Of a stretch of DNA of 64,000 nt, positions 1-11,441 are shown piece after piece (the stretch's first letter is position 1; each line of letters opens with the position of its first letter). Made by a program: the position numbers and the translations under genes. The DNA lies in NCBI GenBank assembly GCA_918807975.1, contig OU964920.1, forward strand, positions 1,438,501-1,502,500, read 5' to 3'. Below the pieces are notes generated by a model, which saw only the letters and a program-made list of their open reading frames with translations, ran no database searches and was not told the DNA's origin. This stretch comes from Aplidium turbinatum (lineage: Eukaryota > Chordata > Ascidiacea > Aplousobranchia > Polyclinidae).

Positions 1-121
1 TATCAAGAAAATTAATGGCATGTATGAAGGTGGACATTGGCTACCCGCCCAATAAATCAACATCAGCAACTAAAACAAAAATTAAAATCCATATAAATAA
101 TCTTCGCACAGTTCCACTTAC

Positions 122-3069
122 TTTGAGACAAACTGTCAGAACAGCCTCGATGTGAAGGCGGATGGCTTTGGGTGCCTCTTCACACAGCTCTATTACACTT
201 TTCAGCACGTCATCATCATCATTCGCGGCGCTCTGTTCGGTGGCCTGGATGAAAGCGACACGGCGTTCGACGTATATGATAGCACTTTGTATTCATGACG
301 TCATAATTAAAATAAAAAAATAAAATAAAAACGAAGCATTTAAAAGGGAGGATATCTTTCACACATGCTAATCCGTGAAGAAGGGATGGAGCTAGAAACG
401 GATTTATCCATATCTATAGGCAGATAACTTAAATAAAAGAATTTTCTTGTTTTTTCCATTATTTTATCTTGTTGTGCGATAAGCATACAAAGCCGAATTA
501 CGTAACGCAACCAGATTTTTATTTACGTTCATTTTTAACACTCACGAAAAAAAACTACACATTGAAGGCTAAAGAATAACTCCTACTTGCAAAACACCGG
601 GAATAAGATCTTGAAAGTGCCTGAGAAGATGGGAGTCCCCGGCATTGTTGAGGAGGAAGGAGATGGTGGCTCGGGCGGCAACATAACGAATCTAAGAACC
701 ACATTCCTTCATCAACAACGCAACATTTCTTAACACACGTGAACTCTTCGATCACCGTATATAACGTCATAAGCAAGCCAGGTTCTGGCGAACCACAGCG
801 CGATTTTCACCTGATCATTCCATCACCAAGGTTTGAAGTATTGCGATTAACATCTTAAATACAAGGGTGCACAAGGTGTGGGCCGCAGTTAAAAAATTCA
901 GAAATGATGATTGATCACTTGCATGGATGCGCGCGTCGGGCTCTGGATGAAAAAAAGTCTTGCAATTGTGCTAGCAAAAGGAAAACACAAATGATTTATT
1001 CAAACGAACACAAATCGAAGTCGGTGCATTTTCTGTAGCGCTCATGGGAATATGTCTTCAACTAAAAAAAAAAACTTTGCTTGATGCAACGTATCAAAAT
1101 GAAACCCAAACTTGTAAGAAAGTGACAAAATATAATCCGCAGTGAATTCCTGTAAGAAATTTCCCTTCAATAACAAACCTGTGATTGCTCCTGCATCTGC
1201 ATGCACTGTCCCAACATCTGACGAATCACCTCTTGGTAGTGGGCTTGCTGGTTGCCGAAGATTCCAGGAAATTGACTAAACATTAAGTTTAGGTTGGCAG
1301 AAAAGTTTTCGAACAAAGAAATACCAATTTCAAAAGAATAACAGAACTTCCTACAACATTTACAAAAACATATTCACTACAAAACAACACAAAGAAGTTA
1401 GCCTCAAAATGACGTGTAATTTATTTTCCAATATAAACTGAAGAATCTCTCACCAAAAGACATGAAGAGGAACTTCCTTATGAGCAAGATTTGAAGAGTT
1501 GACACATTTAAACATGAATTGAAGGACTTGTGGCCAAATATTGTTTCCTTTGTCATCTGCAGAAAGAGCGATACAAACATTTGAAAACCCAGACAGCAAA
1601 TCAGTCGCTTTTTACGTTGATTCAACGTCTGCAGACGTTGAATCAACGTAAAAAAAACCGACTGATTTTATGCCTGAGGAATGAGGATGCATCACCGGGA
1701 AGCTTTGAACAGTCAGCTAGCTCAGATTGACACAGTAACAACAAGGCGTTTCAAATGGACTCAGTTTGGCATGCCAGCACTCAAGCATGAGTAAAAACTA
1801 GACACTAAGAATCGGTGGTTTAAATCCTAATCTAAGCAGTTGAACGAAATCCATGATTTGGAATGGTTTATAGAAAGTAACTTGAAAGAAAATTCTGAAC
1901 TTCCAACCTCGTTAATGGGACCTTTGTTAGCAGTTCAATCACCGCACGTCCGCACAAGAATCTGAAATTACTATCAGAACAACTACTTCCTTCATTAATG
2001 AAGGTATTTGTCCCCTCCCAACGACAAGTCATTTCAACCAACAATTTATTCCTTTGCAGTTTATGATGTATTTAAATTAATGTATTCATCAAACAAACAA
2101 AAAAGCTTTTTGCTAAATTTATATCACAAACGGGACTCACCAAACAGTTTTCTAGAAAGCTCCGCCAAGCAATCCACTTTCTTCCTCCGAACGACATCAT
2201 TCTGCTCTTGCTGGACACTCAGGATGATTTGTTCTTTTATTTCAGCCTGTAACTTTTCATCTGGAACCACAAGATTACCGTAAATTGGAGGATCAATAGT
2301 TTGTTATACAAATATTATAAGTTTGCGCTTCTTTAAAACGCAACTATGATACAAACTGTTTCAGTGATAATTTGATGACGAATTAACAAACTCAATAATG
2401 TTCCATATGCAAACAGAGCAGTGGCATAGCTTTGTTCAGTCTGCTACGACACAATGCAATACAATACTAAATTTTCGCCATGTCAGGGTTTAAATAGCAC
2501 TCGCTAATGCTTCATAGAATTTATTTCCATGTAAACAACCTTGTTTAAAAGATGTAAAAATAAAAACATTGCAGATTGACAGTCCACATTAGAAAGCAAC
2601 TGTAGAGAGCATGAAGCAGTGTCAGCTGTTTAGGCTTTTGGGCCCAATCAGTACCACGCCTATTCTGACTGATGACATATTGTCAACCAACAAAATAGGT
2701 TTAAACCATCTTTGTGTATTTAAGCTCACCTAGAACTCCAAACCCTTCTTGAAAACTTCCAGTGATGATCCGGCGGAGTAGGACTGCAGCAAGTTGTTGT
2801 TCTTCCATGGTTCCATCGCTTTGTGAGATCACGGCGACTAAAAGTGTCATACGATTGCTCACAGGGATCTCTTCATACTCTTTCTGTAGAATGGAAGATA
2901 TTTTAGTAATCTTCAAATATACATGATAGTTTGTCAAGTAATAATTAGGTTCGTCCATACAATCATTGTTGCTTGAAACCATATTACCTACCTCTGCCAA
3001 GTTCCGTATGTCATTTTCTGGAGAACTGAGAGTGAGAAGTGTTTTTCGAAAATGAGCTAAATCCACCAT
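122..3069 (-). CDS. IPO5: Importin-5 / karyopherin beta-3 family, N-terminal part (7 exons, runs off left edge)
   Basis: Nuclear import receptor of the importin-beta family; it carries cargo such as ribosomal proteins and histones through the nuclear pore under Ran control. I place coding exons at 2992-3069, 2730-2883, 2141-2260, 1454-1556, 1179-1275, 587-691 and 122-244. All have GT donors and AG acceptors, and the phases join into 260 uninterrupted codons starting [12 protein letters not shown]. The product is a run of HEAT-repeat helices. Stretches such as [34 protein letters not shown] and [19 protein letters not shown] match importin-5 rather than importin-4 in order and spacing. The junction codon before [10 protein letters not shown] gives Cys where vertebrate proteins have Trp. 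The start is the first ATG in the family's usual place. The C-terminal three quarters lie beyond base 1. RANBP6 is the close alternative. Intron 3 carries a hairpin MITE (see 1589-1679). Confidence 0.93.
1589..1679. repeat. Hairpin MITE of the CCAG-CAGCAAA family, in importin intron
   Basis: An inverted repeat centred on CTGCAG near 1630. The arms TCAGTCG...ACGTTGATTCAACGT pair over about 28 bp, with a small mismatch in the T-run. The left end reads CCAGACAGCAAATCAG, which recurs at 46598-46662; related copies lie at 12459-12543 and 12772-12857. The right end has diverged. It sits about 30 bases from the splice acceptor of the exon 1454-1556, on its intron side. Confidence 0.75.
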
Positions 3070-4068
3070 TTTGTGAACGTAGTGAAGTACAGTTTCTCAA
3101 CTATGTAAACTAGTGCTCTATAAACAGATAAAACATTCAAAATAAAATCTGAATACATAATCTTAGCACAAAACAGTCATATAATAAACAAACAAGTCTT
3201 ACAATGCAACAAAGACTAAACACTAATTTGGGGGACATATTTCAGTGTAAAGTAATCGACTATGATCAAGCACAACTTATGCGACCCCTTCTCAGCACAT
3301 CACGTTGGTCCTACATGATGTTAAAATGCTGCACAGATGAATCCCGTCAATTGCATAATCCACTTACAATATTCTTATGTATATGCATTTAATCACACTT
3401 TGCAATCCTTATGTATGGCAATACAAAATATATGATTATCGAATAGCCTAAGCATCTCAATACTTGCTACCGATTTACTAACAACATGCATTTGAAGAAG
3501 CCATATTTAATATTTTTCAAGAAAGTAGTTTTACTTATACTTCAGTATTTTCAGTTTCCTGTATTTCTATGAAAATAATATTTTTTTATTAGCTGTTTGA
3601 AGTGATACGTTCAGCGAAATAAAACACACACTCAATGAATAGTATTATAAATAATGGATGTGAATGAACAATTGAACATACAATGTTGACATTTTGTGAT
3701 TTATAAAGTCTGGTGTGCAAGCCCAGTCTGGCTGCTACAAGGAGTTTAAACAACAACAAAAATGATTAAACAAAAATATTCTCAGAAGTGTCTGCTGATG
3801 TCAAAGCAGTTCAGGTGCAACTCTTGAATACATCCATTTAAAACGTTTTCTTACAATAAACTGTAGCTTTTTGGATATCAAAAAACAACATGAGTGAAAA
3901 AGCTTGACTAACTACCGGTTAATAAACAAAACTAGCAGACAATGTCTGGAGGCTGCATGCAGATTCAGAATTGAAAAACTTGCAGGCAAGATACAACAGC
4001 ACCAAAGAATCCTTTTTGTTAAAAAATATCATCATTGCAGTTTTCTGCAACATGATAACTTTGATGTC
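3070..4068. other. Upstream flank of the importin gene, no gene seen
   Basis: AT-rich sequence between the importin start codon and the TTAA element. I see no conserved reading frame, RNA gene or clear repeat. The promoter is presumably here but no motif stands out. Confidence 0.5.
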
Positions 4069-4072
4069 TTAA

Positions 4073-5020
4073 CCCATTTATGCCTAGCGTCCTATATGTA
4101 GGACACCTACTCAAATTAAAATTTTTCTTGGCACGTTCAGTTTTAGATTCAGACGAAATCAAAATACATTATTGAGTATTTTTGCAGCATATATCACAAC
4201 TTTTTTCAAAAATTGCTTTTTTGGTTGAGACTTGACATCATTTTCAATTTTCCCTATTTTGCTAAGTCTGAAATTTTGAAAGTGCATGTCGAATTATATC
4301 AATAAATCCGCATATGCAAATAAGCTTCCAAAAATATTTGTCATTGTCTTTATTCGTTATGTATCAACATATTTTACAGCAAATGTTTAAATTTAATTGG
4401 CAGCAAAATTTTCGAGAAAATTGGTTCAAAAGATTGGTGTCCTATATATAGGTCGCCAGGCACACGTGTTAGCAAAAGCGGCAACCAATTCCCACACATC
4501 AAGCGGTATCAAACAGCGATTCCCTACGATTTCTACGCTGTGTAACAAAGTAGTTGTGTTTGTTTTTAGAACAAAAACATAATTATCGTAATTTACTGAA
4601 ATTTTTGATAATTTTTTAGTTTTCTTTTGGTGTTTTTACATGGAGAGCATCTTGACATAGGCGAATTCGGCCTCAAAGGGATTTTGATCCGCTAAATGAC
4701 TTGTTTTAGTGATGTGTTGCTTTGCTAATTTTCATCTTCTTATTTTGTAAACTTTCATTTCAATAAAGTGTTGGATGACAAGACATTTCCCATTTATCAC
4801 TTTGAGCGATAACGATTAGGCCTACGCATTACGCATAAGAAACTAGCGAAATTTGATAGCGGATTTGCCTAGCGTCCTATATGTAGGACGATCATTTACT
4901 CGACCGGTACTAACATAATTAAGAAAAAATTACTTGTGAAATGTTTTTTAGGTCATAATTATGCAATACTTAAATTAAAAAAAAAAACTTTTAAGTACTT
5001 TCACTTTCGGCACAAATGGG
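4073..5020. mobile_element. Non-autonomous piggyBac-type element, 948 bp
   Basis: TTAA at 4069-4072 and 5021-5024 flank the element. The ends begin CCCATTTATGCC and, on the other strand, CCCATTTGTGCC, a 12-bp terminal repeat with one mismatch. A near-palindrome GTCCTATATGTAGGAC lies at 4089-4104, starting 16 bp from the left terminus; variants recur at 4439-4454 and 4874-4889. No transposase is visible. TTAA duplication and CCC/GGG termini are the piggyBac hallmark. Confidence 0.85.
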
Positions 5021-5024
5021 TTAA

Positions 5025-5892
5025 CCATAGAAATCTTCACTTCAGTGTCACAACAACCCAATTGCAAAACATAATTGTAAGATGCTATTTACTCGCAAAC
5101 TATTCAAACAGGTTTCACAAAACATAAGTTCCAATCAGATAAAGTGATGTCTATGGGGTGAACTGAATAAAAGTGGATTCTTCAAACAAGACACTTTCTT
5201 CTAACCAGGAGTGTTTAAACTTTGACCTGCAAATTTTTGTGCCCACAAAAAGGTTCAAGACAACTTCAGCGCATTCTAGCTTCAAATTTGTAATGCCAGG
5301 TAAACATAATATTATTCCTTGGCGACGTCACAAATTGGACCAGTTTGAATTCAACGAAATCGATCTTGTTTTAGTTGTCTGAGGAGGGTCACCAGAGAAA
5401 AAGCTGCTTGAATGAGCAGCAGAGGTCACATAACATGTTTATTTATTATGTGCAGGTTAATTATATGGTCAATATGATGTCCTAATCAAAAATCTAACAC
5501 AGCAGTGGTTTGCAGACCTGTTTAGTGATTAGTATTTGGTCTGTTGGCACTGCAAACTTACACCCTCCCCCCTGGTTTAAACCACAATATAAAACTAAAT
5601 GCCAAATCGAAATTAAGCGAATGCTTTCATCCAGTTCTTCAAAGGCATTCCGAAATTGATTTACTTTTCCTTAAATTAAGAAATACGGCATAGTTTTTCT
5701 GATTATATTTGAAAGATAAGAGACTCCTCTGGCATATCACTGTCCATCTACTGCACCCACAATTGCAAGCTAATAAGCAGAGCTTTGTGAAGTTTTATAC
5801 CAAACTTCAAAATACATCTGTGAACAATCTTGACTCCAACAAAGGGGTACAAAGAAAAATCTCCGATAGGGTTCTCTTCCGATAGGGTTCTC
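5025..5892. other. Intergenic, no feature recognised
   Basis: AT-rich sequence between two TTAA-flanked regions. A short direct repeat, CCGATAGGGTTCTCTT, occurs twice near 5862-5895. No gene or known repeat was seen. Confidence 0.4.
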
Positions 5893-7573
5893 TTAACCCA
5901 TATCCTCTTAGTGTCAGTTTAAACTGACGATGCAAAACGAAGGGTTCCTAGCATGTTGATGCCAATGGGAATCTAGTTTTTGGGATAATCCGATAATGAA
6001 AAATCCAGCTAATTGTTTGAGCCCTTTAAATTGTGAGTTAACAGTTGGGGCCATAATTAGAGCAGCTTAAACTAAAATAAAAATTGATTTTGCACAATTC
6101 TAAAAAATTAACTGCTGTCAAACGGCTATGAATAATAAAATTGAAAAATTCCTACACACAAACAAAAAAATCTTATTGAAGCAATCCTATGCAAAAAATA
6201 AATGAAAAACAGACTCACAAAATTTTTGTAGCTATTTTACTACTGTCAGTTTAAACTGACCTAGGAACAGGAGGGTAGGCTTTAGATAAAACACGATTTC
6301 TTTAATAAGCACTTGCATTTTTGCATTGTGACATCATAAAGTGGCTGTAAATTTTGATTATTTGCAAGCATTTCAGTAGTTTATTCCTTATTGAAAGCAG
6401 GTGCTGATACAAAATTGACCTATTGTCAATTATCATTTACAATCTACAAAGTTACTTTGTATGTGTACTTTGTTTGTATATTATATATTAATAAATTGAT
6501 TTTTCTAATTTGGTATGATATTTTTTACTTTATTTCTTTGTATGACATGGAATTTTTTGGTTATAAGTTAGACTTTGGCTATTAATTAAACAAGCTTTTG
6601 GTGAAAATGTTAAACTAATGTTATAGCCTATCTTTTGACAAAAGAGTTTGTATATTTTGAACATAAAACAATTAAAATAATGCGATCTTGCATTGTTTTA
6701 TCTGTACCCTCCTGCTTCTAGCTCAGTTTAAACTGACAGAAATAAAACCATCCAAATATAAAAAAAAATATATATACTATATTCAAAAATTCCTTTCAAG
6801 TTACCCCTATCTAAGGCTACCTTGAAAATATGACAAAAAACTTGGATTCAGAAAGATATAGTTTAACTTGTTTGAGAGTTTGACACAAAAATTCTTTAGG
6901 CAGGGGTTATCAAAACTTGTTAGCCAGGGCTGAATAAGTAGTTGTACGATGACAAAGATTTAAATATTTTGAGAATATTTTCAAGACTTGTCTTTGAAAT
7001 ACAACACACCAATTTGGTGGTGTGGGCTTGTTTGTTTTCACAAAGTTCATTGAATCTTTGGAAAATTTGGGAAATAACCACCCGCATTTCTGTTTCACTG
7101 TTTATTCGTGATCGATATTTGGTTTTATCACTGCCAAGGCAGAAACTTTTGCTTCACATAAATACGACGTGGCGAATGGGATAATAATTCGCAGTGGTTT
7201 CTTTCACCAAACCTGGATAATCGTCATTCATTGAATCCAAAAATTGCTGAATTTTCCACTGCGAAAGGATCACGAGTCCATTCGTGGTTTGAAAAATTTT
7301 CCTGAAAGTATTTTGCAAATTTCGACTCGAGCTTGGACAAATGTAAATAAATATGCTTCGCAAATTTGAAGGGAAAAAACGCACTTGTATCCTCAGCTCT
7401 TCACTGTTTTCAAACTGAAGTAACACCAAGAAAAATGATTCCGAGTTTCCAATTTTTTTTTTGACATCCAATACTACGTTAGGGTATCAGCAGCGGCAAA
7501 TTTTTTAGTTAATTGCGGTGTAATCCGCTATGTGCATGGGACACATGTGTCCCAGCGGTCCTCAAAGGGTTAA
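5893..7573. mobile_element. TTAA-bounded region with piggyBac-type ends and 16-bp palindromes
   Basis: TTAA at 5893-5896 is followed by CCCATATCC, and GGG at 7567-7569 is followed by TTAA at 7570-7573. The palindrome GTCAGTTTAAACTGAC lies at 5913-5928 and 6245-6260, with a one-base variant at 6722-6737. A different palindrome, GGGACACATGTGTCCC, lies at 7538-7553. Each starts 15-16 bp from a CCC/GGG end. The outer ends do not match each other beyond CCC, so this is either one decayed element or several neighbouring ones. No transposase was seen. Confidence 0.6.
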
Positions 7574-8536
7574 CCTCATTTTTATAATCTTAAACTGAGT
7601 TCAGCCAAGAAACAGATCTATGCTGCGACGCCTTTGGAAAAGTGAAACGACGCACCAGGGCGTCGCGACGCACAGTTTGAGAACTACTGAATTAAACCAT
7701 GGAATGTTTTGAACCATGACCTGTTGTGCTACATAATCAACTGTAGCACTTCCCATTTCAGTGCAACAAAAATCAGGTATCACACGCTTGACTAGAGATG
7801 GTGTTCAGCTGAAAACTTTTGTATCATAAAAAGCTTAAATGTTGCAACATTCCATCCATATTTGCTATTAAATAGTTTTGAAATTAACCAATGCTTCAAA
7901 GGAATAAAAGAACTAGTAATAAATATCAACTTAATTTGATAAATTTAAGAAGTTCAGGGTAAATTGTTTTGAATATTTATCAACTGTGTGGCAGTTTCAT
8001 TTCAAAGGCATAAAACATCTAGCAGTAGCATAACAATATATTATAAACAACATCAATATTGCAGGAAAAAAATTGATGGTAATGGAACAACTGAAGAAAG
8101 GTTTAACCACATAAATTTGCAAGTTATTTACTAAATTGTGATACAGTAAGCAGATGATTTAATCATCAAATTAGTACATGGAACATGACTTACATGACAT
8201 CCCCCTTCTTTAAAAAAAAAATGAAGCATGATTGAGAAAATGATTGTTTCACCAAGAAATGTGATTAGGAACAGAAACAGGCTCAGTTTGGCATGACTGC
8301 TTTGATAAATATGAAATAAGAAGCAGTTCACTTCACATTGGTCAATATTATCAAAGCTATTTTTCTAATATCAAGCACCATATGATACTTATAAGTGTTA
8401 GGTTGGTGAAACCTTAAATTTGCAAAATCATGCCCCAAAAGCTTGGTAGCTTTTGTTTATATATTTTCACATTTTCCAAGTGGTAATCTTAGACGCACAA
8501 AAATGGGTAATTGTAATGGTTTAACATGAATCATCT
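7574..8536. other. Intergenic; one hAT-like end near 7690
   Basis: A sequence reading AGTTTGAGAACTACTG ends near 7690. Its complement, CAGTAGTTCTCAAACT, is the typical start of Charlie-like hAT elements. The partner end was not found. The rest holds nothing I can name. Confidence 0.4.
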
Positions 8537-8545
8537 GCAATCTGC

Positions 8546-8756
8546 CGAAATGGCCCGTTTCGGTGAGTCCGATTCGGTGAGTCCGATCCCTTAACGGGAG
8601 ATTTTTTTAATTTTTTTTTTGAATTATCGGGTACCGTAGCCTAACTATCATTGCTGTTTTAGGGTTAGGGGTTAGGAGTTAGGGGTTAGAAACTCACCGA
8701 ATCAAACTCACCGAATCAGACTCACCGAATCGGACTCACCGAATAGTAGCAGACCC
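8546..8756. mobile_element. Short element of CGGTGAGTC subrepeats, 9-bp target duplication (copy 1)
   Basis: The 9-bp sequence GCAATCTGC flanks it at 8537-8545 and 8757-8765. Both ends consist of 14-bp units like TCGGTGAGTCCGAT, in opposite orientation. The centre holds TTAGGG-like repeats (8660-8690). A second copy lies at 29846-30034 with its own 9-bp duplication. No coding capacity. The 9-bp duplication suggests a Mutator-like transposase in trans. Confidence 0.85.
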
Positions 8757-8875
8757 GCAATCTGCAGGCTAACAAAATTTCAATGAAATTAAATACTACC
8801 GGTATCTAACTACATATTTTCATAAAATCTTACAAGTTTAAATAATTTTGCAACCACTACAAATGTTCTAAGACA

Positions 8876-11212
8876 TTAGGAACAATTTGGGCAATACCAT
8901 TCGTCATTTTTCGGTTCCTCTGTGATACCAACGCAAGGCCAATGGTACCACCCATCACAGCTGTCGCAACCTATCATTGGACTTCCATCATCTGGCTTGT
9001 TGCATCCAGGACATATCCATACTTGGTTCCCTTGGGCATCGAAAACAACACCAACACTTGACCCAACACTAATGGTTTCTGTAGTGACACTACTCTGCAC
9101 TTCGCTTTTGGCAGACGCTTTACGCTCAACAGACTTCTTTGCAGAGACTTTCTTTGCTACAGGTTCATGTTTCTTTGGCTTAGCCGACTTGACAAGACTG
9201 ACTTTTTTGTGCACTGGTGTCATTTTAAATGTCAATTTAGGAATAGGTATTACATCTTCTTTCCCTTTCTTTGAAGGCTTAGATTCTTTCTCTCGCTCTT
9301 TCTCTCTTTTCTTCTTTTTTTCCTTCTTCTCTTTCTTTTTTGACGTTGGTATGGAAACTGGGGAAGGAACAGCAGCAGATAGTTTTGGCAAAGCTGATAA
9401 TTTTGGCAATGGACTGCGTTCCTGAACGATATGGAAATCTTTTTCTTTATGAACTTTTACAACTTTTGCTTCTCCACCTTTCGATTTTTTTAAAATGAGT
9501 TTCTCTACAGATTTGCTGTCTTTCTTGGGGACTGGTGTAAGATCTGGTGTAAAAAGAGGTGAAGGCTGCTCAGCCGAAGACTTGCGAATCTTTGCTTTTG
9601 ATTTAATTTTAGCCTTTTTAGGAACTTTTTGTTTTATCTTTTGTGTTTTTTCATGCCGATCTGCTTTAGGCTTTAACTTGGAAGGTTTTTCAAATGAATA
9701 TTCTGAAGACTTTTTAGGAAATTTTGAAGTTTCAAAATTCCATGTACGTTCACTGATAGTGTTGGTTGATATTTCCATCCTTTCAGGGCTGCTGTCTGGG
9801 CTGTTTCTACTTGTGATGTCAATATCGTCATCAATAATATTAGGACTTGACAAGACGGGAGAACGATCATGATCCGGAGTTAGAGGAAGGTCAGTAGGAT
9901 TTGACTCCTCCTCATGGTGTTGAAACAAACCTCTTTCTTCCAACTGAAGCATTTCCTTTTGCTTTAGAACCATCTCTTCATCACTGGAACTAGAAGAGTC
10001 TGAAACTAAATGAGAAAACTTCATCAACTCTGCATCATCAGCTTCCTTGAATGCTCGGTCAACAACAGCATCTATTGCATCATCAATGCCATCATCCACA
10101 GAAGGAGATTCTAGTTTAGAAGAAGATACCCGAGAAACAGAACTTTCAGAAGAAGGTTTTCGCTTTACAGAAGATGATTTAGCAGAGTTTTGTACTGATT
10201 TTACAACAGGTTTTTTAGGTATGATTTTTTCTGGAATAACTTTTACATCTTTTCCAAGAATGGGATCATGAAGAAGTTTTTCTACTTCTTCAATACGAGA
10301 AGTGATTGATGTTTTGGATTTGGGATTTTTAAAACTTTTGGAAATATCAACAGTTTCACTTTTAGATGTGAACAAAGATTTTGTTTCCTTGCTTGAAGGC
10401 GGCAGCTTTTGTTTAGAAAATAAAGGCACATCCCACATTGATGTTGTTGCAAGTTCTTTTTTAGGAGGAGTGGTTGGCTCAAAAGGAGATAAACTTTCAG
10501 ATGCAGGAATAATACTTGAAGGTGCAGTTCCTTCGTTTGATGGAAAAGATGAAACACTTTTTAACTGTCTTTTAGAATGCTCTAGTTTAGCTGTCTGTTG
10601 TTTCAACCAGAGTGGCTCATTACTGTTATCGGCAACAGTTGACACGCCGCTGTTATATTTGTCATTACGTGAGTGCATAGGATCACTGCCATCAGAGGAA
10701 TAACTGTCGTGGTCCATTGCTTCATCTTCAGATTGATCTTTTCCAGCAATAGTGAACATTGGTGACTTTGAAGGTTTGTTCACAGGTTCATTGTTGTCTA
10801 TAGCAGCTTCGGTGGCTTGAAGTATTGATGGGAGATAAGGGTAAATATGTTCCAAGCTGGTAGTGTTTGGAGCATTATTAAATTGAAGATTTGACTTTTT
10901 TGGTCGCACTAATTTAGTTGCGGCAGCAGGGAACTTTATTTCATCCATTTGCTGCATATAATCTAATAATTCCTGAGGGGAAATGTGCATCAATTCAAAA
11001 GATTGCTTCACATCATTAACATGTGGATGGGCATGACCACATTGTTCACTAATATCATGGGTGTTCAGTGCGATGCTGCATATGTACCGCTCCAGAACAT
11101 CAATTAACACATCCAACGTAGTTCCATGCACCGAATCAAAGCCGACAGCTTGACATAATTGGGCTACAACAACTTGTAAATATTTACGATGCACTTGGAT
11201 ATTTTCACCCAT
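8876..11212 (-). CDS. TAF3: Transcription initiation factor TFIID subunit 3 (TAF3), complete, intronless
   Basis: TFIID subunit that anchors the complex to promoters by reading H3K4me3. The 778-residue frame starts at the only well-placed ATG (11210-11212) and ends TAA. Residues about 1-95 form the histone fold (VVAQLCQAVGFDSV, LDVLIDVLERYI, DVKQSFELMHISPQELLDYM) that pairs with TAF10 in known complexes. The middle is low-complexity, Ser/Lys/Pro-rich, with a lysine/glutamate block near 610-650 and an AIDAVVDRAF motif resembling the vertebrate SIDAVIARA. The C-terminal 732-778 is a C4HC3 PHD finger: zinc ligands C734, C737, C749, C752, H757, C760, C774 and C777, with the aromatic W732 and the conserved run NKPDDGSPMIGC. 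The protein ends one residue after the last zinc ligand, without the basic tail of the 929-residue human protein. No intron interrupts the coding region. Confidence 0.96.
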   Translation of the reverse strand: MGENIQVHRKYLQVVVAQLCQAVGFDSVHGTTLDVLIDVLERYICSIALNTHDISEQCGHAHPHVNDVKQSFELMHISPQELLDYMQQMDEIKFPAAATKLVRPKKSNLQFNNAPNTTSLEHIYPYLPSILQATEAAIDNNEPVNKPSKSPMFTIAGKDQSEDEAMDHDSYSSDGSDPMHSRNDKYNSGVSTVADNSNEPLWLKQQTAKLEHSKRQLKSVSSFPSNEGTAPSSIIPASESLSPFEPTTPPKKELATTSMWDVPLFSKQKLPPSSKETKSLFTSKSETVDISKSFKNPKSKTSITSRIEEVEKLLHDPILGKDVKVIPEKIIPKKPVVKSVQNSAKSSSVKRKPSSESSVSRVSSSKLESPSVDDGIDDAIDAVVDRAFKEADDAELMKFSHLVSDSSSSSDEEMVLKQKEMLQLEERGLFQHHEEESNPTDLPLTPDHDRSPVLSSPNIIDDDIDITSRNSPDSSPERMEISTNTISERTWNFETSKFPKKSSEYSFEKPSKLKPKADRHEKTQKIKQKVPKKAKIKSKAKIRKSSAEQPSPLFTPDLTPVPKKDSKSVEKLILKKSKGGEAKVVKVHKEKDFHIVQERSPLPKLSALPKLSAAVPSPVSIPTSKKKEKKEKKKKREKEREKESKPSKKGKEDVIPIPKLTFKMTPVHKKVSLVKSAKPKKHEPVAKKVSAKKSVERKASAKSEVQSSVTTETISVGSSVGVVFDAQGNQVWICPGCNKPDDGSPMIGCDSCDGWYHWPCVGITEEPKNDEWYCPNCS

Positions 11213-11441
11213 GCTTTAATTAAAAGGCATTTGAGAAATTAGCTGTAAATATCCCTGCAAAAGCAAACAAGAACTTTTGGCGGTGACTCTGGTGAGAGTT
11301 TAAGTGAACTCTTGGGTTTGTTGTAAAATTATAAATAACCAATTTATGTTTTACACTAAACAAGTTTTATTTTCTATGTATTAGAAGTTTTACTTTAATA
11401 GGCTATTGTTGCAAGATAAAATAGTTTTACTCCTGAAACAA
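11213..11441. other. TAF3 upstream flank
   Basis: About 230 bp between the TAF3 start codon and a hAT element. It must hold at least part of the promoter, but I see no clear core motif. Confidence 0.4.

Noticed and set aside
1530-1730. Open frame with repeated [12 protein letters not shown] on both strands
   Set aside because: It reads through the hairpin MITE; the identical peptide on both strands is due to the palindrome.
1905-1970. Candidate importin exon between 1900 and 1970
   Set aside because: After an acceptor-like site the minus strand runs into a stop and shows no match; the needed exon is found at 1454-1556 with correct phase.
5893-7573. A single piggyBac element of 1.67 kb bounded by TTAA
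   Set aside because: The two outer ends match only at CCC and there are inward-facing CCC/palindrome modules inside, so the single-element reading is possible but not supported.
8922-9872. Long plus-strand open frames opposite TAF3
   Set aside because: They are antisense shadows of the lysine/serine-rich TAF3 middle region and show no conserved domain.
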